Source: Thermococcus sp. LS1
GTDB taxonomy: Archaea > Methanobacteriota_B > Thermococci > Thermococcales > Thermococcaceae
Reading direction: 5' to 3'
NCBI RefSeq assembly: GCF_012027395.1
Contig: NZ_SNUJ01000001.1
Coordinates: 682,001-746,000 of the forward strand
DNA: 64,000 nt
Shown here: piece by piece, positions 24,365 through 31,870 of the stretch
How positions within the stretch are numbered: position 1 is the stretch's first letter
Layout of the letters: every line of letters begins with the position of its first letter
The notes under the pieces: generated by a model
The model's database searches: none
What the model saw: only the letters and a program-made list of their open reading frames with translations
What the model was told of the DNA's origin: nothing
Translations under genes and position numbers: made by a program

Positions 24365-24877
24365 ATCAAGGTCGGTGATTCCTGTTTGAGTGCTCTTTTG
24401 GGAGTGTTTGCCTTTTTGAGTGTGCGGTTTTTAGTGAAGAATTCCTTTGAAAATACATTATTCAAGTGGGTTTACTTCTCCTGCGCTCCGTTGGAGCGCT
24501 TTAATGGTTTAAACCCGCGTTTTGAGGCTTGTGAAATGCGAATTCCAGCTTAAAATAGCAGTTTGGTAGTGCAAACCCTTTCAACTGCACCTTTGGGGAG
24601 AAGAATCACAAACTTTGATGAAACTTTGCAAAGCAACGTTTCTTTGGTGAAGCTTTTCCAAAAGCTTCAGCACTAACGGAAAATGAGGTGCCTATTCTGA
24701 AAAGTGCTTGTTTCTGTATGAGTTGTGAGGCAAATTGATCATTTCGTGATTAATTCTCAGAGGTGGTAATGGTCAGAGTAAACTCTGGTCCCTCTCAAAA
24801 ACAAAGCGGACGATTGGGAATTTCATCACAATTAAATTTTTATCCATATTCCCATGAAACCTTATGTGGTGAAAGCT
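24365..24877. other. Gene-free AT-rich stretch between the tRNA genes and the third ATPase gene
   Basis: No gene is visible on either strand. Short direct and inverted repeats occur (AACTTTG repeats near 24612-24640; AAGCTTTTCCAAAAGCTT near 24650). The 3' part contains the promoter of the ATPase gene: AATTAAATTTTTA near 24830-24842, flanked by inverted TGGGAAT (24815-24821) and ATTCCCA (24848-24854). The position next to tRNA genes and the low GC fit an old integration site. Confidence 0.5.
24815..24854. promoter_or_regulatory. Inverted repeat flanking the TATA region of the third ATPase gene
   Basis: TGGGAAT and ATTCCCA, 26 bases apart, bracket the TATA-like AATTAAATTTTTA. The spacing is larger than in the palindromes of the other ATPase genes, so an operator function is less certain. 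Confidence 0.35.
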
Positions 24878-25993
24878 ATGGGATGTCAGAAGCCGAACTA
24901 TTTCAGTACGGCACCAAAAACCCGTGTATGCGATCTTTTCGGAAGGGACTATCACGTACATAAGTTCGAAAGATGGATGCTGAATCCAAACCGGAGATTC
25001 TTCATAATTACCGGCCCTCGAAGAGTTGGTAAAACGAGCTTTCTCTACTCCACACTCAACGAGTTGCATAAATCAAAGAACTATCAGACCATTGTAATTG
25101 ACGTGAGGAAAGTAATCTCAATGAACAAAAACTATCCAGAAAAACCCATCTCCCAAAAAATGACTGGACTCTTATCGGGAAAAAAGCGTTTCAAAGAAAT
25201 ATTCCCCTTTGCAAAAATAACCGTGAAACTCCCGTTCATCGAGGTAGCGTGGGAAAATAAGGAAGAGCTTTCCCTCGCCGAGATATTCGACGCTCTAGGA
25301 GAAACAGACCACACTTTCGTAATAGCCTTTGATGAAGCGCAGGAACTGAGATATGGACAAAATGACCTCAGAGAACTTTTTGCATCGGTACTTGATTCGC
25401 CAGAGTTACAAAACATAAAACTTATCTTCACCGGTTCACAAGTTGGCATACTCGAAAAATGGCTTGCGGTTGATGATGGCGATTCCCCGCTCTATGGACG
25501 CTTTGAAAAACGTATCCACCTCAACCGTTTCAGTCCCAACGAAACAATACGCTTCCTTGAGGAGGGCTTTGAGCAAAACGAGTTTGATGATTATGATTTC
25601 GATGAACTCATACTCGCGTACGATGAGGTAGGTGGCACGCCGGGCTGGCTCATTGATTATGCAAATGACCGCCTTGAAGGCTACACTCACAGAAAAGCGC
25701 TCAAAAACATGATCGAGAAGGCGAAAAGAAACGTGATAAGTGAGTTCAAGCAACTGAGAAAAGACAAGAAAAAAGAATCAAACTACGAAAAGGTCATGAG
25801 GGTCATCGCGAAGAAAGTTCATGAGAGGGGATATGCGACGTTTGGGGAAATAAAGAACTATATGGGTCTAAATGATTCCACGGTGAGAGAATTACTCATC
25901 AAGCTTGAGGATTATGGATACATTGAACAGGTAGGTCATAACAGATATACAATTTTTGACCCTATTGTAGTGAATGTGTTCATTGATGTATAA
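24878..25993 (+). CDS. Archaeal ATPase with C-terminal winged helix
   Basis: The 371 residues start MGCQKPNYFSTAPKTRVCDL; GGTGA six bases upstream supports the ATG at 24878 over the one at 24854. LFGRDYHVHKFERW is the typical family opening, Walker A is at 46-53 (GPRRVGKT), Walker B is VIAFDEAQEL, and IFTGSQVGILEKWL corresponds to sensor 1. The C-terminal winged helix is ATFGEIKNYMGLNDSTVREL. It lacks the nuclease-like domain seen at 440 and 3771, so it belongs to the shorter subgroup, like the gene at 45995. Function is unknown. It lies alone next to the tRNA genes with no partner gene. Confidence 0.8.
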   Translation: MGCQKPNYFSTAPKTRVCDLFGRDYHVHKFERWMLNPNRRFFIITGPRRVGKTSFLYSTLNELHKSKNYQTIVIDVRKVISMNKNYPEKPISQKMTGLLSGKKRFKEIFPFAKITVKLPFIEVAWENKEELSLAEIFDALGETDHTFVIAFDEAQELRYGQNDLRELFASVLDSPELQNIKLIFTGSQVGILEKWLAVDDGDSPLYGRFEKRIHLNRFSPNETIRFLEEGFEQNEFDDYDFDELILAYDEVGGTPGWLIDYANDRLEGYTHRKALKNMIEKAKRNVISEFKQLRKDKKKESNYEKVMRVIAKKVHERGYATFGEIKNYMGLNDSTVRELLIKLEDYGYIEQVGHNRYTIFDPIVVNVFIDV

Positions 25994-26000
25994 GATTATG

Positions 26001-26021
26001 CATCCCAAGTTACTTGGGATG
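26001..26021 (+). terminator. Hairpin after the third ATPase gene
   Basis: CATCCCAAG, loop TTA and CTTGGGATG form a perfect 9-bp stem eight bases after the stop codon. No T-run follows, so it may be a terminator or an RNA stabilising element. Confidence 0.5.
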
Positions 26022-26866
26022 TGGAAAGTTGTTCGTTGATAGACATGTTTGGCGTGGTTGGAAGTACATACACCCTTCGATGAGCTTGGGAACTGAAGTG
26101 ATGTTCTCAAGATGTTGCTTTTCTCATTTTCGCCATTCTTCGAGCGCTCCTTCTTTTCCCGGGGAGAAAAGTTCAACCGGCTCGCATTTTCCCAATTTGA
26201 AAATGGTCTGTCATTTTTGCAAAATTTTTTGGGGCAATTCACTGGCCTTTTATAGTATGTGCATCACTATCCCTAACTTTTCCATCTGCTTCCCTAACTT
26301 CAAAGGCCTCCCCCAGAACTTCCATCTGTGTCTCACCGTCCCTAGTGAAGGGGGTTCATTTGCGGGGGATCCTCTCTGGTCGATTCTTGCTAAGTGTTCA
26401 ACTCTAGTCTGCTCAAGCCAGACTAAACCACGAGGTTTTTATTCCGTTCGGACAGACTAGACTGTGGCGTGGTCGTCCATAACGGGAAGCTTGGAAACAG
26501 AAATGGCGTGTGGTTTGTCCCCCGTGAAATGTTTCTCCTGATGCTTTGATCTTTTTCGTAGTTCCCTTTATACAACCTGTATGAGGGGAGGCCGGTGTTG
26601 TTAAGGTTTGGTTAACTCCCGCAACTCTTATGTACATCTTTGGACGTCCCCCATAATGGGGGACCTCTCATTTCTCCGGAAACCTGGCCCCATTAGGGGA
26701 TCCTTCTTAAAGAACGGGGGGATAAAGCAAACCTCCGGGGGCGTGGGGGCGGAGCCCCCCAGTAATTCAAATAAAACCGGGGTGCGGGGTGGAACCCCGC
26801 ATTTCACCATATCAAGTGAGTGGTTATAGAATGCCATATGTTACATCCCTTTAACCTCGTTCCGAA
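26022..26866. other. Hairpin-rich gene-free region
   Basis: The open frames here have improbable compositions and I call no gene. Perfect or near-perfect hairpins cluster in the right part: 26646-26664 (arms GTCCCCCAT and ATGGGGGAC), 26745-26759 (GGGGGC-GGA-GCCCCC) and 26783-26801 (TGCGGGGT-GGA-ACCCCGCA). The last two share the GGA loop. A weaker AGTCTG/CAGACT pair lies near 26407-26425, with CAGACT repeated near 26452. The GGCGGAGCCCC sequence is the reverse complement of part of the 198-260 repeat. A relic of mobile DNA is likely, but its type is not evident. Confidence 0.45.
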
Positions 26867-26898
26867 AATTTTATTAAGAAAGTTACCATAATGGTCAC
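26867..26898 (+). promoter_or_regulatory. Promoter and candidate operator of the AbiE pair
   Basis: The TATA element AATTTTATTAAG (about 26867-26878) is followed by the inverted repeat ACCAT-A-ATGGT (26885-26895), symmetric in the wider GTTACCATAATGGTCAC. The expected transcription start falls in or just after the repeat, and the ATG is at 26902, so the mRNA is probably leaderless. AbiEi-type antitoxins are known to repress their own promoters through inverted repeats. Confidence 0.5.
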
Positions 26899-26901
26899 TA
26901 T

Positions 26902-27693
26902 ATGCAGAAAAATTACTACCTTACAAAAACTGAACAGGACATAATGAGGGCGATACGAGGGACTGATATAGTGAGTGCTGACGAGATTAGAGAACTCTTC
27001 CCAAGTCTCAGCAGGGAGATGGTTAAAAAGGTTCTTTGGAGCCTCTCAAAAAAAGGATACCTCACAAGGCTGAAGAAAGGCCTCTACCTCGTCAATGAAC
27101 ATCCTGGAAACCCCTCAATAAAAAACCCTTACAGGATAGCCCTCGCCCTGTTCCCGGGATACATAGCCTTCTCTTCCGCCCTGAGGCTTTATGACCTACT
27201 CGAGTACGAGCCGTTCACGGTATTCGTGGCCACACCGAGAAAATCCGGTGAAAGAACCATTGGGGAGTACACGATCAAGGCCGTTGCCCTCGGAGAAAAG
27301 GCCACTGGAATGACGCTTAAGGATGGGATTTATACATCCACCCTCGCGAAGACGTTCTTCGACTGTTTTTACAAGCCTGGATACTGCGGGGGTTACTCCG
27401 AGATAACCAAGGCCCTCTACGAGGCCGGAAAGCTCGACTGGGACGAATTCTTGGGCTACTTCGAACGCTTTGCCAGCGACTCCCTCTGTCAGAGAACCGG
27501 TTACGTCTTGGAGCTCCTCAAAAACGAGTTGGGGGTCGACATCCCAGAGGAGGTTCTTAACTATCTAAGGGGCAGGGTTAGAAGCTGGACGAAGCTCGTT
27601 CCAACTCTCCCCTCCCGCGGGAGGAGCATTAAGGAGTGGAAAGTGATAGACAACCTTGGAAAGGAAAAGATACTGGGGTGGGCGTATGGATGA
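26902..27693 (+). CDS. abiEi: AbiEi-type antitoxin/transcriptional regulator
   Basis: The 263 residues have an N-terminal winged helix (DIVSADEIRELFPSLSREMV, then SLSKKGYLTRLKKGLYLVNE) followed by the AbiEi antitoxin domain (YIAFSSALRLYDLLEYEPFT, VFVATPRKSGERTIGEYTIK, DGIYTSTLAKTFFDCFYKP). Proteins of this type bind their own promoter and neutralise the AbiEii nucleotidyltransferase without direct binding (type IV toxin-antitoxin, as studied in bacteria). The gene overlaps the toxin gene by 8 bases. GC content is higher than in the preceding region. Confidence 0.85.
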   Translation: MQKNYYLTKTEQDIMRAIRGTDIVSADEIRELFPSLSREMVKKVLWSLSKKGYLTRLKKGLYLVNEHPGNPSIKNPYRIALALFPGYIAFSSALRLYDLLEYEPFTVFVATPRKSGERTIGEYTIKAVALGEKATGMTLKDGIYTSTLAKTFFDCFYKPGYCGGYSEITKALYEAGKLDWDEFLGYFERFASDSLCQRTGYVLELLKNELGVDIPEEVLNYLRGRVRSWTKLVPTLPSRGRSIKEWKVIDNLGKEKILGWAYG

Positions 27694-28480
27694 GGAAATG
27701 CTCAGGTATCTGGCAGCGAAGACTGGGCTGGGCTTGAACTACATTGCCAAGGAGGAGAGGATTTCCTTCCTGCTGAGTCAGCTGTGGGAAATCTTCGGCG
27801 AGAAGGCGATACTCAAGGGCGGCACTGCCCTCAACAGGGTTTACCTCGCAAAGATTGGAGCGGCAAGGTTTTCCGAGGACATAGACATTGACTATTTCAA
27901 CGGCGACGTTGGCAGGGCAGCTGAGGAGATAAAAAAGGGCATGAAGCTCGTCGAGGAGTTTGACGTTAAAGGCCCAAGGGTTCTGCACAGGACTTTTCGG
28001 TTCGATTGCTATTACAGGAATCCTCTAGGGAATAGGGATAGGGTCAAAGTTGAGTTCTACCTCAGCAGGCCGCCCTACGTTGAGGCCAGAATTGAGCTGG
28101 TTAAGTCTCCCTTCGTCAGTGAGTATCCGACCATGTTCAGGGTCTATTCCTTTGAGGACCTGCTCGCCAAGAAACTCGCTGCCCTCTACAACCGCACTGA
28201 AGGCAAGGACATCTACGACTCCTTCCATGCCCTCAACATGGAGTTTGATAAGAAAAGGTTGGAAAATGCTTTGAAGCTCACCCTTGAGTTCTACCACATA
28301 GAGGATGGGGACTTCCTAAGGAGTTTAGTTGAAAAGCTCGATTATGCAAAGAAAAATGCCCGGTACATCGGCAACTCCACCAACCACTTTATCCCCAAGA
28401 GCTTACGTCCAAACTGGGAAGAGATGATAGAAAGCCTGAAGCTCAGAATTGAAGAACTGGGTCGGGTGCTTTCATTGTAG
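27686..28480 (+). CDS. abiEii: AbiEii-type nucleotidyltransferase toxin
   Basis: A 264-residue member of the DNA polymerase-beta-like nucleotidyltransferase family. KGGTALN at 44-50 and FSEDIDID at 62-69 are the G-G-T and D-x-D motifs that bind the NTP and metal; RVKVEFYLSRP adds the third acidic strand, and EDLLAKKLAALYNRTEGKD is the conserved helix of this family. The ATG at 27686 overlaps the antitoxin stop; earlier in-frame codons lie in the antitoxin. Bacterial members modify tRNA ends and stop growth. All catalytic residues appear present, so the toxin is probably active. Confidence 0.85.
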   Translation: MDEEMLRYLAAKTGLGLNYIAKEERISFLLSQLWEIFGEKAILKGGTALNRVYLAKIGAARFSEDIDIDYFNGDVGRAAEEIKKGMKLVEEFDVKGPRVLHRTFRFDCYYRNPLGNRDRVKVEFYLSRPPYVEARIELVKSPFVSEYPTMFRVYSFEDLLAKKLAALYNRTEGKDIYDSFHALNMEFDKKRLENALKLTLEFYHIEDGDFLRSLVEKLDYAKKNARYIGNSTNHFIPKSLRPNWEEMIESLKLRIEELGRVLSL

Positions 28481-28502
28481 TTCGCGCCTTTTCCCAGAGA
28501 AA

Positions 28503-28512
28503 GGTTTATAAG
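28503..28512 (+). promoter_or_regulatory. TATA box of the zinc-ribbon/EF-1B operon
   Basis: The sequence AAAGGTTTATAAGCC lies about 60 bases before the GTG at 28570. A GGAGGTG ribosome binding site (28556-28562) follows. Confidence 0.55.
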
Positions 28513-28569
28513 CCAACTCCCTCAATGCCCACCAGTGATTAAAAACCACCTTTCTTGGAGGTGTTCGCA

Positions 28570-28749
28570 GTGGAAGCCAAGTTCGAGATACCCGTATGCA
28601 CATCATGCGGAAAGGAGATAACCCCAAGGGAGCACGCCACTCACTTCGTCTGCCCGAACTGTGGCGAGGAGATCATCTGGCGCTGTGAAAGCTGCAGGGT
28701 CCTCTCAGTCCCCTACAAGTGCCCCAAGTGCGGCTGGGAGGGGCCGTGA
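28570..28749 (+). CDS. Small zinc-ribbon protein (DUF1610-type)
   Basis: The 59 residues have three pairs of Cys-x2-Cys knuckles plus one extra cysteine: CTSC, CPNC, C-ESC and CPKC. It matches the small archaeal Zn-ribbon RNA-binding proteins encoded just before EF-1 beta in Thermococcales. The GTG start at 28570 is preceded by GGAGGTG. The EF-1B gene follows after 19 bases, so the two are co-transcribed and the role is probably linked to translation. Confidence 0.85.
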   Translation: MEAKFEIPVCTSCGKEITPREHATHFVCPNCGEEIIWRCESCRVLSVPYKCPKCGWEGP

Positions 28750-28768
28750 AGTTTAGGAGGTGAAAGGA

Positions 28769-29044
28769 ATGGCTGACTACAACCTTGTTGGCGTTATAAA
28801 GGTCATGCCGACCGATCCGGATGTCAACCTCGACGAGCTCGAGGAGAAGCTCAAGGCCGTCATCCCGGAGAAGTTCGGCCTCGCCAAGGTCGAGCGCGAG
28901 CCTATAGCTTTTGGTCTCGTTGCCCTCAAGTTCTACGTCCTCGGTAGGGACGAGGAGGGCTACTCCTACGACGAGGTTGCCGACCTCTTCAGGCAGGTCG
29001 AGAACGTCGAGAGCGCCGAAGTTGAGACCGTTTCGAGGATCTGA
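28769..29044 (+). CDS. Elongation factor 1-beta (aEF-1B), guanine nucleotide exchange factor
   Basis: The 91 residues start MADYNLVGVIKVMPTDPDVN and include LDELEEKLKAVIPEKFGLAK, EPIAFGLVALKFYVLGRDEE and QVENVESAEVETVSRI, the full-length archaeal EF-1 beta. It exchanges GDP for GTP on aEF-1A during elongation. GGAGGTG precedes the ATG at 28769. It shares an operon with the zinc-ribbon gene. Confidence 0.95.
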   Translation: MADYNLVGVIKVMPTDPDVNLDELEEKLKAVIPEKFGLAKVEREPIAFGLVALKFYVLGRDEEGYSYDEVADLFRQVENVESAEVETVSRI

Positions 29045-29122
29045 ATCCTCGACTTTCTTCTATTCTCTCGTGATTTAACACGATGTTTTTAGTTTGCTGC
29101 TCTGATTAAGGTGGGTTGAGGT

Positions 29123-29347
29123 ATGAAGGTTAGGTATGACCCAAAGGCTGATATCCTCTATATTCTGATCAGAGAGGGCCCGGTGGCAGACACCGACGAA
29201 GTTGACGAAGACGTGTGGTTCGAGTACGATGAGGAAGGAAACGTCGTCGGAATCGAAATATGGAACGCTGGGGAGAATGTTATCAGAAAAAGTCTCTTGG
29301 AAATAGAGCGCTATACGAAGGCGTTGGATAGAAAAATGGAAGCCTAA
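29123..29347 (+). CDS. DUF2283 family protein
   Basis: The 74 residues begin MKVRYDPKADILYILIREGP and continue EDVWFEYDEEGNVVGIEIWN, the whole DUF2283 domain. The function is unknown; members occur near toxin-antitoxin and mobile regions as well as in core positions. It overlaps by 4 bases the end of the convergent TPR gene. GGTTGAGG lies before the ATG. Confidence 0.85.
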   Translation: MKVRYDPKADILYILIREGPVADTDEVDEDVWFEYDEEGNVVGIEIWNAGENVIRKSLLEIERYTKALDRKMEA

Positions 29348-30369
29348 AGCCCTAAACTCAGGCTCAGCTTTGGCTTCTTCCACTCGTCGAGGATTGCTTT
29401 CAGATCCTCGTTCTCGACCTTTGAATAGAGCTCGTCGAACCTCTTCTTCGCTTCCTCGTCTCCTCCCCTCCAGCGGGCGAGCTCGCCTATCGCCCTGAAG
29501 AAATCCGCCGTGTCGTCCTCGAAGACTTCAACAAAGAGCCCGATGTTCTCGTAGATGTCCTCGTAGGCCTCCTCGTTGAACAGTCCCTCGATGAAGTCAA
29601 CGAGCGTGTCGAAGACGAGGCCGAAAATCTCTTCGTTCGTATCGACGGCCTTCAGGAGCGCGTCGCGGAGGGCTTTGAAGGCCTTTCCGTACTCCTCTCT
29701 GCCAGCCCAGATCTCGGCCTCCACCAGCTTGGCGTTTATCTCTATCTCGTTGTCCCTCGGGTTCTTGAGAACCTCGTTTATCAGCGCCTCGGCGGTATTG
29801 TAGTCTCCGAGTTCGTATCTGAAGTGCGCCAGGTCGAGGAGGCTTATGAGGTAGTTCTTCTCGTCGCTGAGCCTCTCGAATATGTCCCTCGCGCGCTCCA
29901 TGAGCTCTATGGCTTTCTCGGTCTCGCCGATCTCGTCGAGGTTCACGGCAATGTTGGCCAGCGTCAGCGCTATCTCCTTCTCATTTTTGAGGACTTCCTC
30001 CTCAAGCTTGAGCAGCTCCTCATAGGTCTCTATCGCCTTCTCTGGCATGCCGAAGTGCTCGTAAGCATCGGCCAGGTAGTAGAGCGCCGTCGCGTACTCC
30101 TCCGGATCTTCCTTCTTCCTTTCGGCTATCCTTTTGTAGAGCTCAATGCCGCTCTCGGCGTCGTCGAGGTGAGCGTAAACGTGGGCTATCTCATGCGCTA
30201 AATCGTAGGGGTCCTCGCACTCGATGACGACTTCCTCAAGCCTCTTCAGCTCCTCCCTCAGCGTCTCCTCATCTTCGATGTTCTCGATGTAATCGTCAAA
30301 AAGCTCAAGTAACTTCTCACAGTCCTTCTCGCTCAGGGCTTTCTCCCATTCAGCTCTAACATCGCTCAT
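29344..30369 (-). CDS. Tetratricopeptide-repeat protein
   Basis: A 341-residue, very acidic protein made of helical pairs with TPR spacing: ATALYYLADAYEHFGMPEKA, IALTLANIAVNLDEIGETEK and LLDLAHFRYELGDYNTAEAL are clear repeats. It has no signal peptide or membrane segment, so it is probably a cytoplasmic scaffold for protein contacts. It is a single gene, divergent from the 30.7 kb transporter operon. Confidence 0.85.
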   Translation of the reverse strand: MSDVRAEWEKALSEKDCEKLLELFDDYIENIEDEETLREELKRLEEVVIECEDPYDLAHEIAHVYAHLDDAESGIELYKRIAERKKEDPEEYATALYYLADAYEHFGMPEKAIETYEELLKLEEEVLKNEKEIALTLANIAVNLDEIGETEKAIELMERARDIFERLSDEKNYLISLLDLAHFRYELGDYNTAEALINEVLKNPRDNEIEINAKLVEAEIWAGREEYGKAFKALRDALLKAVDTNEEIFGLVFDTLVDFIEGLFNEEAYEDIYENIGLFVEVFEDDTADFFRAIGELARWRGGDEEAKKRFDELYSKVENEDLKAILDEWKKPKLSLSLGL

Positions 30370-30700
30370 TTTCTAATCACCAAGATTCGGTTGGCCAAAT
30401 TGGTTAAAAAGCTATGGCTTATTCTCTTGAAGACCTCGCCCTCCAGGGCGGGGAGGAGGTCAGACTGGCTGATGCATCATCGCTTGGGTCTTCGCTTAAT
30501 TATGGGGAACATGGGAACAATGACTGATATTTCCTGGTTAAAAGAAGAAGTGGGACACATGGGGATAAGGTTACGTGCCCACCATTGAGATCAGATGGGG
30601 ATGGGTAATTCTTTCTGTTTTGATATTATCGAAACCATAAGTTATGAACCTGCTGTTTTAAAAAGTGTTAAAAATAAGCAATATTCCTCGAGTTTTGTAT
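30370..30700. other. Intergenic region with an IS-like relic
   Basis: No gene is supported in these 330 bases. Apart from the IS-like hairpin (30434-30464) the sequence is AT-rich and without clear repeats. The upstream part should contain the TPR gene promoter. Confidence 0.5.
30434..30464 (+). mobile_element. Solo IS200/IS605-like right end
   Basis: CCTCGCCCT, loop CC and AGGGCGGGG form a 9-bp stem (one G-T pair), followed directly by AGGAGGTCAG. This is the arrangement of right ends of archaeal IS200/IS605 elements, where the same sequence is the 3' part of the TnpB-associated RNA. No tnpA or tnpB lies within reach, so it is a solo end, a decayed copy or a small non-autonomous element. 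Confidence 0.5.
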
Positions 30701-30720
30701 TACTAAATTAGAAATTAGTA
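30701..30720. promoter_or_regulatory. Inverted repeat before the metal/corrinoid transport operon (candidate operator)
   Basis: TACTAA and TTAGTA arms enclose an AT-rich partly symmetric centre (16 of 20 positions symmetric). It lies 20 bases before the ATG at 30741 and overlaps the likely promoter. A regulator cannot be named. Confidence 0.4.
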
Positions 30721-30740
30721 GCACACTGGTGGTGAGCACG

Positions 30741-31868
30741 ATGAAATCCCGTGGGAAACACTTTGCCCTGCTTTTGGTCGGCGTCTTGATCCTCGCCGTC
30801 GTGGCGAGCGGCTGTATAAGCGGCGGAACTACTACGACTACCACCGCGCCCTCCTTCAGCCCAACGGAGACGGCTTCATCCCCGACAACCACCACTGCCG
30901 CTCCCAAGTACCCGATAACCGTCACGGACTTCGCGGGAAGGACCGTCACCATAGATAAGCCGCCCGAGAGGGTGATAGTGCTCTCCGGCTACTGGGCGGA
31001 GATACTCTGTGTCCTCGGCGTCCAGGACAGGATAGTCGGCATAGGCAAGTACGTCCCCTACGACCCCTACCTCCCGGATGATGTGAAGAACAAGACCGTC
31101 GTTGGCAGCAACTTCAAGGGCCTCAACTGGGAGACCGTCGTCGGTTTGAATCCAGACCTCATAATAATCGACTGGTACGGCGGCAAGTACGCCGACGCCG
31201 AGACGATACAGAAGGCGGAAGAACTCGGCATACCCGTCATAGCACTCACTGCTAAGACCATCGAGGACAACGTGGATGTCGTCGAGCTCCTTGGAAAGGT
31301 GTTTGGTGAGGAAGAGAAGGCCGGTGAGCTGGCAGGATGGATGAAGGAGAAGCTCAGCGCCGTGAAGGAAACCGCCGCCCAGATTCCGGAGAGCGAGAGA
31401 AAGAACGCCCTCCTCATAAGTGCCCCCAAGGACATCGCCGGCCCGGTCACTGTCTACGCCAACGGAAGCGCGTGGGCGAGTATGGTGGAGCTCATCGGTG
31501 CCCACAACTTAGCTTTCGACATGACATTCGACACCCAGTGGCCCAAGCTCGACCTCGAGAAGATAATCGCCTACTGGGGCAACGACACGGACGTTTTAAT
31601 CCTGACGTCATTCAGCCAGGACAGGCTTGAGGACGCCGTGAACGGCATTAAAAATGACTCAAGGTGGCAGGAAATCAAGGCCGTGAGGGAAGGACACGTT
31701 TACGGCATCCTCGCAGGTTCAAAGGGCTACCTCGACTGGGGCCCGAGGATAATAGTCGGCCTCTACCAGATGGCCAACATAGTCTACCCCGACCGCTACC
31801 AGAGCTGGGAGTCGGTCAGGGACGAGCTGATTGAGAAGTTCTACAGCCCGTTCTACCAGGGTGGGTGA
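30741..31868 (+). CDS. Substrate-binding lipoprotein of a BtuF/FecB-type ABC importer
   Basis: The 375 residues have a lipoprotein signal ending VVASGC (Cys25), a Thr/Ser-rich linker (about 28-60) and the two-lobed helical-backbone binding fold: ITVTDFAGRTVTIDKPPERV, LNPDLIIIDWYGGKY, VELIGAHNLAFDMTFDTQWP and SRWQEIKAVREGHVYGI. It captures a metal chelate, most likely a corrinoid, iron complex or other tetrapyrrole, outside the cell. The ATG at 30741 follows GGTGGTGAGC. First gene of a five-gene operon with a permease, an ATPase and two chelatase subunits. Confidence 0.85.
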   Translation: MKSRGKHFALLLVGVLILAVVASGCISGGTTTTTTAPSFSPTETASSPTTTTAAPKYPITVTDFAGRTVTIDKPPERVIVLSGYWAEILCVLGVQDRIVGIGKYVPYDPYLPDDVKNKTVVGSNFKGLNWETVVGLNPDLIIIDWYGGKYADAETIQKAEELGIPVIALTAKTIEDNVDVVELLGKVFGEEEKAGELAGWMKEKLSAVKETAAQIPESERKNALLISAPKDIAGPVTVYANGSAWASMVELIGAHNLAFDMTFDTQWPKLDLEKIIAYWGNDTDVLILTSFSQDRLEDAVNGIKNDSRWQEIKAVREGHVYGILAGSKGYLDWGPRIIVGLYQMANIVYPDRYQSWESVRDELIEKFYSPFYQGG

Positions 31869-31870
31869 GC

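Noticed and set aside
24086-24553. Plus-strand open frame of 155 codons over the tRNA genes
   Set aside because: It reads straight through two clear tRNA genes and has no conserved motif.
26014-26637. Open frames of 148 codons (plus) and 74 codons (minus) in the gene-free region
   Set aside because: Composition is rich in Ser, Cys, His and Phe without any protein-like pattern, there is no ribosome binding site, and hairpins run through them.
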